The notes below the pieces were generated by a model. The model searched no databases, was not told the DNA's origin, and saw nothing but the letters and a program-made list of their open reading frames with translations. A program made the translations under genes and the position numbers. A stretch of 6,079 bases of DNA, taken from assembly GCA_018654125.1 (NCBI GenBank), contig JABIME010000126.1, forward strand, positions 1 to 6,079. Direction: 5' to 3'. The stretch is from Candidatus Cloacimonadota bacterium (lineage in GTDB: Bacteria > Cloacimonadota > Cloacimonadia > Cloacimonadales > TCS61). Below, one piece after another: positions 1 through 6,079 of this stretch; position 1 is the first letter of the stretch; every line of letters starts with the position of its first letter.

Positions 1-441
1 GGTGCACTGGATTTTCTAAACTATGCACATGAAAATGGTTGTGAAATCTATTATATTTCTAATAGGAAATTGCATCACATAGAGGGTACGCTTAATAACT
101 TAAAAGCTCTGGGTTTCCCACAAGCAACAAAAACTCATATCCTTTTAAAAGATGATACTTCCGATAAAGGCATTCGAAGAGATTTTGTTGCAGAAAATTA
201 TTTTATTGTAATGCTTATCGGAGATAATCTGATAGATTTTGAAGATATATTCCGCAAAAAAAGTATTGAAGAAAGATACTTGTCAGTAGAAAAATTTAAA
301 GATGAATTTGGCAAAAAATTTATCATTCTTCCAAACCCAATGTATGGGGAATGGGAGAAGACTCTTTATGGTGGAACTAGACAAATCCCGGAGAAAGAGA
401 AAGAAAAAAAATTGTGGGAACATTTGAACAAGAATAAATAA
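1..441 (+). CDS. 5'-nucleotidase / class B acid phosphatase, lipoprotein e(P4) family (5'-truncated)
   Basis: This is the C-terminal 146 residues of a HAD-superfamily phosphatase resembling Haemophilus e(P4) and the acid phosphatase B family. Frame 1 is open from the first base, so the gene begins before the window; the in-frame TTG at 70 lies inside conserved sequence and is not a real start. Visible HAD elements are motif II in IYYISNRK (Ser20 of the fragment), the lysine-rich motif III segment LLKDDTSDKGIRR (probably Lys56), and motif IV GDNLIDF (residues 74-80, Asp75 and Asp79). The family-typical IILPNPMYGEWEKTLYGG segment follows near the C-terminus. The nucleophile motif DxDxT and any lipobox signal peptide would lie upstream and cannot be seen. 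Known members are surface or periplasmic lipoproteins that dephosphorylate nucleoside monophosphates such as NMN or AMP; that role here is inferred from the family. The end, rich in Lys and Glu, is slightly shorter than in e(P4). Confidence 0.9.
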   Translation, partial: GALDFLNYAHENGCEIYYISNRKLHHIEGTLNNLKALGFPQATKTHILLKDDTSDKGIRRDFVAENYFIVMLIGDNLIDFEDIFRKKSIEERYLSVEKFKDEFGKKFIILPNPMYGEWEKTLYGGTRQIPEKEKEKKLWEHLNKNK

Positions 442-463
442 AAAGTATGTAATTCCTACTTTT
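441..463 (+). terminator. weak hairpin after the phosphatase stop, possible terminator
   Basis: An inverted repeat AAAAGTA / TACTTTT (441-447 and 457-463) with a 9-base loop sits directly after the stop codon, and the 3' arm ends in four T residues. The stem has a single G-C pair, so it would be a poor intrinsic terminator. A second imperfect inverted repeat (CACTT...AAGTG, about 470-490) follows. The position is suggestive but the strength is not. Confidence 0.25.
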
Positions 464-561
464 ATAACCACTTATATATTTAAAAAGTGATGTTACTCAT
501 AGTCGATAAACTATAAATAAATAAATTTATTAATATATAAACAACTATTATTTTTTTCAGC

Positions 562-567
562 TTGACA
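562..567 (+). promoter_or_regulatory. possible -35 element upstream of the TonB-dependent receptor
   Basis: A perfect TTGACA hexamer lies 59 bases before the receptor start, downstream of a very A+T-rich stretch (511-560) that could act as an UP-like element. No convincing -10 hexamer is found at 16-18 bases spacing (the best is aacttt at 585-590), and the Bacteroidetes-type TAnnTTTG box is also absent. Treat it as a candidate only. Confidence 0.22.
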
Positions 568-615
568 TTTGAAGAGCACAAAACAACTTTTTCGCATAGT
601 CGTGTTAAAAATAAA

Positions 616-624
616 AGGGGGAAG
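616..624 (+). promoter_or_regulatory. ribosome binding site of the TonB-dependent receptor gene
   Basis: The purine run AGGGGGAAG ends two bases before the ATG at 627, with its G-rich core about 5-6 bases from the start. It supports this start, which also gives a clean signal peptide. Confidence 0.7.
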
Positions 625-626
625 TT

Positions 627-3299
627 ATGAAAAAAATTGGTTTGATTGTAATTCTTACAGTTTTGTTGATCCTGCCATTATACGCGCAAGTTGGAAAAAT
701 TGCCGGGCGGGTTACTATCGAGAACAGTGGACAACCACTTGCTAATGCTGCAATTATATTAGTTGGTGCAGAGCAAGGTGCCTACACAAAAGATAATGGT
801 ACTTTCACACTCACTGATGTTCCTGTTGGTTCTATTGAAGTTCAGTTTCGTTATATGGGATATGGAACTCAAACATTGGAAGTTGAAGTTATCGAAAATG
901 AAACAGCAATTGTAAATGTTAAACTTGTTGTTGAGTCAATCGGTATTGAAGGAATTAAGATCGTATCTGATCGTGCAAAGGAACGTCAAACTCCTGTTGC
1001 TTTTACAGATATAGATAAAGAAGAGATGCAAGCTCAGCTTGGTTCTAGAGATATTCCATTAGCTTTAGTTACAACACCTAGTGTATATGCTACAGATCAA
1101 GGTGGCGGTGCTGGTGATGCTAGAGTTAATGTAAGAGGTTTTGACCAACGTAATGTTGCTATTATGATCAATGGTGTTCCTGTGAATGATATGGAAAATG
1201 GTTGGGTATACTGGTCTAACTGGGATGGAGTTGGTGATGCAACTTCCTCAATTCAGATGCAGAGAGGCCTTAGTGCTGTTAACCTTGCTACACCATCTAT
1301 TGGTGGAACAATGAACATTATTACCGACCCAACTGCAATGAGAGCAGGTGTAGATTTTAAACAAGAATTCGGTAGTGGTGGATTTTTAAAATCAACTCTT
1401 TCAGCTGGTTCTGGGCTTATCAATAATAAATTTGCTGTTAGCGCAGTAGGTGTAAGAAAAACTGGTGATGGTATTGTTGATAAAGCTTGGACTGATGCAT
1501 GGGCTTATTACTTAAGTACAGGTTGGAATATTAACGCCAATAATAAACTTGAATTCTACGTAGTTGGCGCTCCTCAAAGACATGGCCAAAATCTTTACAA
1601 ACAAAATATCGCAGTTTATGATGCTGAATATGCAGAAGATCTTGATGATTATGATCCATTAGCATTAGATGAATTTGATGAAGGTGGACGTGAGTATAAT
1701 CAAAACTGGGGCAATGTTAGTGCAGATTATGAAGGAAAACAATGGTGGAATGATGATGAACATGATCGTTTCGACGAAGAATTCATTAATGAAAGAGAGA
1801 ACTTCTATCATAAACCACAAGTTAATTTAAACTGGTACACAAAACTTAATGAAGATTTCAATGTTTACTCTATTCTTTATTACTCAGGTGGTAAAGGTGG
1901 TGGAACAGGTACATATGGTAGTATCGAATGGGATTACTCTACACCTACTAGAACTGCTGATTGGGATGCAACAATAGCAGTTAATGATACTGCAAGTGCT
2001 GGTTCTGAAGGTATTCTTCGTAATAGTAGAAACAACCAGTGGACAATTGGTGCAATTTCTAAAGCATATTATACAATTAATGAGAATCTCCAAACTTCTT
2101 TCGGTATCGATTGGAGAACAGCGGAAATTGAACATTACAGAGAAGTTCGTGACCTCTTAGGTGGAGAATATTACTATTATGATGGTAACGATTTCGATAC
2201 AGCTGCTGATTATGAAAAAGTTCTTGGAGATAAAATTGCTTATAACAACACAAACACTGTTGATTGGATGGGTGGATATCTTCAAGGTGAATATTCTAAA
2301 GATGCAATTACAGCATATATGATGGGTGGACTTTCATCAATTAAATATTCATTTGTAGATCATTTTGCTGATGATGGCGAAGGTAACGAAGCAGAAGCTG
2401 AGACAGAATGGATCAAAGGTTTCCAAGTAAAAGGTGGATCTAGTTTTATTCTTAATGAAAGCATTGATATGTATGGAAATGCTGGTTATGTTTCTAAAGT
2501 TCCAATATTTGATGATGTGATAGATGATGGAAATGCAACTGTTGCAGAAGATCCATCAAATGAAGAATTCTTATCATTCGAAGCTGGATTGAATTTCCAT
2601 GGATTAGACGGACAGTTAGGTGTAAAATCTAACTTCTATTTCACTGGTTGGTCAAATAGAACTCTTTCTAGAGGTGTAACAAACGAAGATGGTACTGAAG
2701 GTCTTATCTTTATTAGTGGTATGGATTCACGTCATATGGGTATTGAAATAGAAAGTAGCTACAGACCTATTTATATGGTACAAGTAGATCTTGCTCTTTC
2801 TATGGCTAATTGGACATATTTAAATGATGTATCTGCAACTTATGATGATTACGGTTCAGCAGGAGAAATTGATACATTGAACATTTATGTTAAAGATCTG
2901 AAAGTTGGTAATGCTCCACAAACTCAAATCTCATTTGGAACTTCATTATTCCCACTCGAAGGTCTTAGAGCTCAGTTTGTAGTTCAGCATTATCGCGATC
3001 AGTATGCTGACTTTAATCCTTTTGATAGAACAGATGTAGATGATACAACTCAAAGTTGGAAGATTCCAGATTACACAAAATTGAACTTCCATTTAAATTA
3101 TCAGCTTCCTGTTAATTTCAAAGGTATAAGTGTTGGTGTATTTGCTCATTTATTTAATGTACTTGATTCTGTATTTATTCAAGATGCAACAGATAACAGT
3201 CGATACAATGGTTTCGACGGTGATCATGATGCAGATGATGCTGAAGTTTACTTTGGCGCTCCTAGAACATTTAATGCAGGACTGAACATTACTTTCTAA
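627..3299 (+). CDS. TonB-dependent outer-membrane receptor with carboxypeptidase-regulatory-like N-terminal domain
   Basis: This 890-residue protein should be an outer-membrane, TonB-energised importer. A Sec signal peptide (1-20, MKKIGLIVILTVLLILPLYA, cleavage before Gln21) is followed by a CarboxypepD_reg-like beta-sandwich (about 23-108, with GRVTIENSGQPLANAAI and KDNGTFTLTDVPVG). A TonB plug domain comes next (about 112-235, with VNVRGFDQRNVAIMINGVPVND at 168-189 and GGTMNIITD before 235). The 22-stranded barrel (about 236-890) is predicted by homology. It carries family-typical segments such as YHKPQVNLNWY, GKGGGTGTYG, HYREVRDLLGG and NLNFHLNYQ-like strands, and ends in the BAM-recognition-like FNAGLNITF with a terminal Phe. 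The length is normal for the family. Residues 332-391 form a strongly acidic loop (23 Asp/Glu in 60), and FDGDHDADDAE near the C-terminus is another acidic patch. There is no SusD-like gene next to it and a strong terminator follows, so it looks monocistronic. The ligand (metal complex, peptide, glycan or other) cannot be read from the sequence. Confidence 0.95.
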   Translation: MKKIGLIVILTVLLILPLYAQVGKIAGRVTIENSGQPLANAAIILVGAEQGAYTKDNGTFTLTDVPVGSIEVQFRYMGYGTQTLEVEVIENETAIVNVKLVVESIGIEGIKIVSDRAKERQTPVAFTDIDKEEMQAQLGSRDIPLALVTTPSVYATDQGGGAGDARVNVRGFDQRNVAIMINGVPVNDMENGWVYWSNWDGVGDATSSIQMQRGLSAVNLATPSIGGTMNIITDPTAMRAGVDFKQEFGSGGFLKSTLSAGSGLINNKFAVSAVGVRKTGDGIVDKAWTDAWAYYLSTGWNINANNKLEFYVVGAPQRHGQNLYKQNIAVYDAEYAEDLDDYDPLALDEFDEGGREYNQNWGNVSADYEGKQWWNDDEHDRFDEEFINERENFYHKPQVNLNWYTKLNEDFNVYSILYYSGGKGGGTGTYGSIEWDYSTPTRTADWDATIAVNDTASAGSEGILRNSRNNQWTIGAISKAYYTINENLQTSFGIDWRTAEIEHYREVRDLLGGEYYYYDGNDFDTAADYEKVLGDKIAYNNTNTVDWMGGYLQGEYSKDAITAYMMGGLSSIKYSFVDHFADDGEGNEAEAETEWIKGFQVKGGSSFILNESIDMYGNAGYVSKVPIFDDVIDDGNATVAEDPSNEEFLSFEAGLNFHGLDGQLGVKSNFYFTGWSNRTLSRGVTNEDGTEGLIFISGMDSRHMGIEIESSYRPIYMVQVDLALSMANWTYLNDVSATYDDYGSAGEIDTLNIYVKDLKVGNAPQTQISFGTSLFPLEGLRAQFVVQHYRDQYADFNPFDRTDVDDTTQSWKIPDYTKLNFHLNYQLPVNFKGISVGVFAHLFNVLDSVFIQDATDNSRYNGFDGDHDADDAEVYFGAPRTFNAGLNITF

Positions 3300-3322
3300 A
3301 TAGATATACACAATGTTACTTT

Positions 3323-3352
3323 AGGGGAAGCTTTCTGGCTTCCCCTTTTTTT
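3323..3352 (+). terminator. rho-independent terminator of the receptor gene
   Basis: A perfect 9-bp stem AGGGGAAGC / GCTTCCCCT (3323-3331 and 3338-3346) with a 6-base loop runs straight into a seven-T tract (3346-3352). It starts 24 bases after the receptor stop and should end its transcript, separating it from the protease gene. Confidence 0.92.
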
Positions 3353-3412
3353 ATCTCAACATTATCTTTTATTTGACTAATTACTAAACAATTAAATTTA
3401 TCCTCTGGAATG

Positions 3413-3418
3413 TATTAT
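3413..3418 (+). promoter_or_regulatory. possible -10 box upstream of the protease gene
   Basis: TATTAT matches the sigma-70 -10 consensus at 5 of 6 positions and lies between the receptor terminator and the protease leader, where a promoter is needed. No good -35 hexamer lies 17 bases upstream. A TTGACT at 3373-3378 is too far from this box, and its own 17-base partner (atttat) is poor. A transcript starting about 7 bases downstream would carry a leader of roughly 70 bases. Confidence 0.25.
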
Positions 3419-3451
3419 GCATATTAAAAAATGATATATTAATAAAAAAAT

Positions 3452-3482
3452 GGAGATCGTTTGCTAGAAGCAAGCCGACTCT
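3452..3482 (+). promoter_or_regulatory. structured 5' leader hairpin abutting the protease Shine-Dalgarno site
   Basis: Bases 3459-3465 pair with 3469-3475 (GTTTGCT with AGCAAGC, one T-G wobble) around a 3-base AGA loop. The helix continues through TC/GA (3457-3458 with 3477-3478) and GGAG/CTCT (3452-3455 with 3479-3482, closed by one G-T wobble), with single-base bulges at A3456 and C3476. The total is about 13 base pairs, ending one base before the AGGAG ribosome binding site. It has no following T run, so it is not a terminator. The CTC strand (3479-3481) could alternatively pair with GAG of the ribosome binding site (3486-3488). It matches no riboswitch class I recognise; a regulatory or RNA-stability role is inferred. 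Confidence 0.45.
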
Positions 3483-3483
3483 T

Positions 3484-3488
3484 AGGAG
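3484..3488 (+). promoter_or_regulatory. ribosome binding site deciding the protease start
   Basis: AGGAG lies five bases before the ATG at 3494, ideal spacing. It favours this ATG over the in-frame TTG at 3461, which would add 11 residues (LEASRLLGEK after the start) ahead of an otherwise perfect signal peptide. The TTG also has a GGAG five bases upstream (3452-3455), but that sequence is buried in the leader hairpin. Confidence 0.75.
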
Positions 3489-3493
3489 AAAAA

Positions 3494-5638
3494 ATGTTAA
3501 AAAATTTATTTATTGTTGTATTACTTACTGCATCATTATTTCTCATGGCAGATACATATGACCTACGGAATGTAGGTGGTGAGAATTATGTGCCAGCCGT
3601 TAGAGACCAGGGACCATATGGTACTTGCTGGACATTTGGAGCTTATGCTTCTATGGAAGGGAATATGATGATAAGCGGTGCCTGGACCGCTGCCGGAGAA
3701 GCAGGAGATCCAAATTTAGCTGAAAGACATTTAAATTGGTGGAACGGATTTAATATGCATAACAATGATGATACCGATCCTCCAACAGGTGGTGGATTAG
3801 AAGTTCATATGGGTGGAGATTATAGAGTTACAACAGCGTATCTTACCCGTGGTGAGGGAGCAATACGCGAAACTGATGCTCCTTATACAAGCAATTCTAC
3901 AGCACCAGATAGATGGTCATCAAGTTATCATTATTTTTACGCTAGAGATGTAGAATGGTACAAATTAGAAGACGATCTTTCTAATATTGATATAATTAAG
4001 CAAACAATTATAGATAATGGAGTATTGGGAACTTGTATCTCGTATAATAATTCATTCATTTCAAATTATAATCATTATCAACCACCTGCAAATTCTGATG
4101 ATCCAAATCATGCAGTTTCTATAATTGGGTGGGATGATGATCATGCTACTCAAGCACCATTAGCAGGAGCTTGGTTAGCTAGGAACAGCTGGGGCCCGAA
4201 TTGGGGAAACAGTGGCTATTTTTGGATATCGTATTACGATAAGCACTCATGCCGAAATATAGAAATGGGAGCCATTTCATTCCAAAATGTAGAGCCAATG
4301 GTTTATGATAATGTCTACTATCACGATTATCACGGATGGCGTGATACACTATCAATTGCAACAGAAGCATTCAATGCTTTTGAAACAACAAGTACACAAA
4401 CAATAGAAGCAGTAAGCTTTTTTACTGCTGTAGATTACGTTGATTACATTGTAAGAATATATGATGATTTTGATGGAAATGTACTTTCTAATGAACTTGC
4501 TGTTGTTTCTGGTGATTATGATCATGCAGGATTTCATACTGTAAACCTTGATGCTGGTATTTCATTGAATGAAGGAGACGATTTTTATGTTTACTTAAAT
4601 CTCTCAGATGGTGGACATCCTTATGATAGAACCTCAGATGTACCTGTATTACTAGGTGCTGTTTATCGAACAATAGTCGAGTCATCTTCCAATCCTGAAG
4701 AAAGCTATTATAAGAGTGGTGCAGATTGGTTAGATTTCTATGATTATAATGATCCATCAGGATTCCAAAATACTGGAAATTTTTGTATAAAAGCATTATC
4801 AATTGATGGTGCGAGTGGTACAAATCCACCACAGGGCTTAGGTTTTGAAATATTAGATTACAATAATATCGTACTTACTTGGAATGCTGGAAGTACAGGT
4901 GCTTTGAGTTATAATATTTATAAAGATGGTGATTTCTTGGCTGAAGTTTCTAATACGCCATATCCAACAACAACCTACTTTGATGCAGATCTTGATGATG
5001 GCGAATATTCATATTATGCTACAGCAGTTTATGATACGGGAGAATCTGATCCTTCCAATACTGTTTCAATTGATCTCGTACTCCCAGTTCCAACTGATTT
5101 TGAAGCAGTATCTTTAGGTACGAATATTTCACTAAGCTGGGAAGCCATAGATTCCTCTAGAGACTTCTTTGATTACAATATCTATAAAAACAGCGAATTG
5201 CTAGATAGTACAACTCAACTATTTTACTTCGATCAGAATGTTCCAACAGGTACATATTCTTATTATGTGACAGCAAGTTATAGTGGGGGTTGGGAATCTG
5301 AACCAAGTACTATTGTAGAAATTGAACATACTGATGTTAATGGAATTCAAATTCCACTTGCTAATTTACTGAAAGGTAATTATCCAAATCCATTCAACCC
5401 TGAAACGACAGTCTATTTCTCAGTTGAAGCAACTTCTTCATTGGTAAATATTGAAGTTTATAATTTGAAGGGTCAAAAAATTAAAACTCTAGTCAGTGAA
5501 CAATTATCTTCAGGAAGTCATTCCGCAGTTTGGAATGGAAAAGATGATTTAGGAAAATCAGTTGCATCAGCTGTATATCTGTACAAAATGAGAACTGGAA
5601 ATTATACTTCTACTAAGAAAATGATCTTAATGAAGTAA
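3494..5638 (+). CDS. secreted papain-like (C1A) cysteine protease with lectin-like, Fn3 and FlgD-like/T9SS-type C-terminal domains
   Basis: This 714-residue protein is a multidomain exported peptidase. The signal peptide is residues 1-19 (MLKNLFIVVLLTASLFLMA). The C1A catalytic domain spans about 20-262: oxyanion Gln39 and nucleophile Cys45 in DQGPYGTCWTF, general base His206 in DPNHAVSIIGWDDD, and Asn231 in LARNSWGPNWG. The full triad is therefore present and the enzyme should be active. The usual Cys before the nucleophile (papain GSCGSCW) is Tyr42 here. No I29-type inhibitory propeptide is present; YDLRN begins two residues after the cleavage site. Residues about 270-436 resemble the lectin-like domain that follows C1A domains in some bacterial and archaeal proteases (IEAVSFFTA, GFHTVNLDAGISLNEGDDFYVYL, NFCIKAL). 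Two fibronectin type III repeats follow (about 445-538 and 540-622, each with a YNIYK strand and a YSYY strand). The end (about 623-714) is a FlgD-Ig-like/Por-secretion-type tail with NYPNPFNPET (629-638), GQKIKTLV and a Lys-rich finish. Similar tails direct secretion or surface attachment in FCB bacteria; whether a type IX system serves here is inference. Extracellular protein degradation is the likely role. Confidence 0.93.
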   Translation: MLKNLFIVVLLTASLFLMADTYDLRNVGGENYVPAVRDQGPYGTCWTFGAYASMEGNMMISGAWTAAGEAGDPNLAERHLNWWNGFNMHNNDDTDPPTGGGLEVHMGGDYRVTTAYLTRGEGAIRETDAPYTSNSTAPDRWSSSYHYFYARDVEWYKLEDDLSNIDIIKQTIIDNGVLGTCISYNNSFISNYNHYQPPANSDDPNHAVSIIGWDDDHATQAPLAGAWLARNSWGPNWGNSGYFWISYYDKHSCRNIEMGAISFQNVEPMVYDNVYYHDYHGWRDTLSIATEAFNAFETTSTQTIEAVSFFTAVDYVDYIVRIYDDFDGNVLSNELAVVSGDYDHAGFHTVNLDAGISLNEGDDFYVYLNLSDGGHPYDRTSDVPVLLGAVYRTIVESSSNPEESYYKSGADWLDFYDYNDPSGFQNTGNFCIKALSIDGASGTNPPQGLGFEILDYNNIVLTWNAGSTGALSYNIYKDGDFLAEVSNTPYPTTTYFDADLDDGEYSYYATAVYDTGESDPSNTVSIDLVLPVPTDFEAVSLGTNISLSWEAIDSSRDFFDYNIYKNSELLDSTTQLFYFDQNVPTGTYSYYVTASYSGGWESEPSTIVEIEHTDVNGIQIPLANLLKGNYPNPFNPETTVYFSVEATSSLVNIEVYNLKGQKIKTLVSEQLSSGSHSAVWNGKDDLGKSVASAVYLYKMRTGNYTSTKKMILMK

Positions 5639-5664
5639 ATAAACTAGAAGAATATTAAGAATCT

Positions 5665-5693
5665 TTCAGGGTGCATATTTTATGCACCCTGAA
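5665..5693 (+). terminator. perfect 13-bp hairpin after the protease gene, likely terminator or transcript-end structure
   Basis: The arms TTCAGGGTGCATA and TATGCACCCTGAA (5665-5677 and 5681-5693) pair perfectly around a 3-base TTT loop, beginning 27 bases after the protease stop. The stem is strong, but no T tract follows on either strand, so it is not a canonical intrinsic terminator. It may still end or stabilise the protease mRNA, or be a protein-binding palindrome ahead of the next gene. Confidence 0.55.
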
Positions 5694-5715
5694 TGCTAAT
5701 GTATATTGAAAAGTA

Positions 5716-5720
5716 GAGGA
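5716..5720 (+). promoter_or_regulatory. ribosome binding site of the EEP-family gene
   Basis: GAGGA sits three bases before the ATG at 5724. The spacing is slightly short, but it is the only purine-rich site here and supports the chosen start. A TATATT hexamer at 5702-5707 resembles a -10 box, but it is too close to the ATG to leave this site on a normal leader. Confidence 0.5.
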
Positions 5721-5723
5721 ATT

Positions 5724-6079
5724 ATGAAAATTGTATCATGGAATATTGCAAATTATGATGATCATCCAAAATGGATTACCAGAAAAAATTTAATAGCAGA
5801 TGAAATAATTAAAGCAGATGCAGATATTCTTGCTTTGCAGGAAGTACGGTTTAACAAAGATCACCCAAGTACAAAAGCAACCTATATGAATTCTGCAGAA
5901 CAAATTCTTTCACAACTACAAAGTAAGAATAAGTTTTTAGATGCAAAAATAATTACTCAACCCGCAATGCATTACCAAGCAAATGGTTTTTGGGAGGGAC
6001 TTACGATAATCTCTAAAAATGATATCATGGAAACAGGCAGTATATTTCATTCTCATATTCATAACCAAAAAGATATGAA
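5724..6079 (+). CDS. endonuclease/exonuclease/phosphatase (EEP) family protein, 3'-truncated
   Basis: The first 118 residues of a gene that runs off the window with no stop. The N-terminus MKIVSWNIAN and the following DADILALQEVR are the first two conserved blocks of the EEP superfamily (exonuclease III, DNase I, sphingomyelinase and inositol-phosphatase relatives). Asn7 and Glu40 are the expected metal-binding residues. WEGLTIISKNDI (about 92-103) corresponds to the next block, usually written as EGLAILSR. The later Asp/Asn and His motifs that complete the active site are outside the window. No signal peptide is present, so a cytoplasmic location is likely. The family covers nucleases and phosphodiesterases acting on DNA, RNA, lipids or phosphoinositides, and this fragment does not say which. 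The ATG has a GAGGA site upstream, and an 85-base gap with a strong hairpin separates it from the protease gene. Confidence 0.85.
   Translation, partial: MKIVSWNIANYDDHPKWITRKNLIADEIIKADADILALQEVRFNKDHPSTKATYMNSAEQILSQLQSKNKFLDAKIITQPAMHYQANGFWEGLTIISKNDIMETGSIFHSHIHNQKDM

Noticed and set aside
70..72. TTG as a start codon for a 123-residue protein
   Set aside because: The reading frame is open upstream to base 1 and the upstream residues (IYYISNRK) are conserved motif II of the phosphatase, so this is an internal Leu codon of a truncated gene.
520..531. 12-base palindrome AATAAATTTATT
   Set aside because: Pure A+T palindromes of this size are expected by chance in such an A+T-rich spacer.
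498..602. Direct repeat CATAGTCG at 498-505 and 595-602
   Set aside because: Two 8-base copies about 97 bases apart in one spacer are too short to call an operator pair without further copies or symmetry.
1884..2135. Antisense open frame inside the receptor gene
   Set aside because: It is Cys/Thr/Ile-rich low-complexity sequence mirroring the sense codons, with no ribosome binding site or recognisable domain.
3450..3467. Five-residue leader ORF (ATG...TAG, MEIVC) before the protease
   Set aside because: It has no ribosome binding site in front of it (poly-A) and no repeated regulatory codons, so it is not supported as an attenuation peptide.
4179..4832. Three antisense open frames inside the protease gene
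   Set aside because: They lie wholly within well-conserved coding sequence, overlap each other, and have His/Tyr-rich shadow composition.
4926..5117. 63-residue + strand frame overlapping the first Fn3 domain
   Set aside because: It is out of frame with the protease, whose Fn3 fold is clear, and has an unnatural Met/Gln/Ile-rich composition.

Overview
The window looks like chromosomal DNA from a low-GC Gram-negative bacterium of the Fibrobacteres-Chlorobi-Bacteroidetes (FCB) superphylum, perhaps Cloacimonadota or a relative. This rests on a TonB-dependent receptor with a carboxypeptidase-regulatory-like N-terminal domain, a secreted protease ending in the NYPNPFNPET/FlgD-like tail common in that group, and A+T-rich codon use. 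The phylum is an inference, not something the sequence proves. All four genes lie on the + strand.

Layout: (1) 1-441 is the 3' part of a class B acid phosphatase / 5'-nucleotidase of the lipoprotein e(P4) family. (2) 442-626 is an A+T-rich spacer with a weak hairpin just after the stop and a strong ribosome binding site before the next gene. (3) 627-3299 is a complete 890-residue TonB-dependent outer-membrane receptor, closed by a textbook rho-independent terminator at 3323-3352. (4) 3353-3493 is a spacer that ends in a structured leader, a long hairpin directly against the Shine-Dalgarno sequence. (5) 3494-5638 is a complete 714-residue secreted papain-type cysteine protease with a lectin-like domain, two Fn3 domains and a C-terminal tail of the cell-surface or secretion-sorting kind. 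(6) A perfect 13-bp inverted repeat at 5665-5693 separates it from (7) 5724-6079, the 5' part of an endonuclease/exonuclease/phosphatase (EEP) family gene that runs off the window.

The receptor, the protease and probably the phosphatase would work in the cell envelope: the protease digests external protein, the receptor imports an unidentified ligand across the outer membrane, and e(P4)-type enzymes dephosphorylate nucleotides. The receptor has its own terminator and the protease has a separate leader, so these look like independent transcription units rather than one operon. No SusD-like partner, mobile element, CRISPR array, tRNA or rRNA is visible. I found no clearly new system. The points most worth a second look are the structured leader of the protease gene, with two competing start sites, and the protease's lack of a recognisable propeptide.
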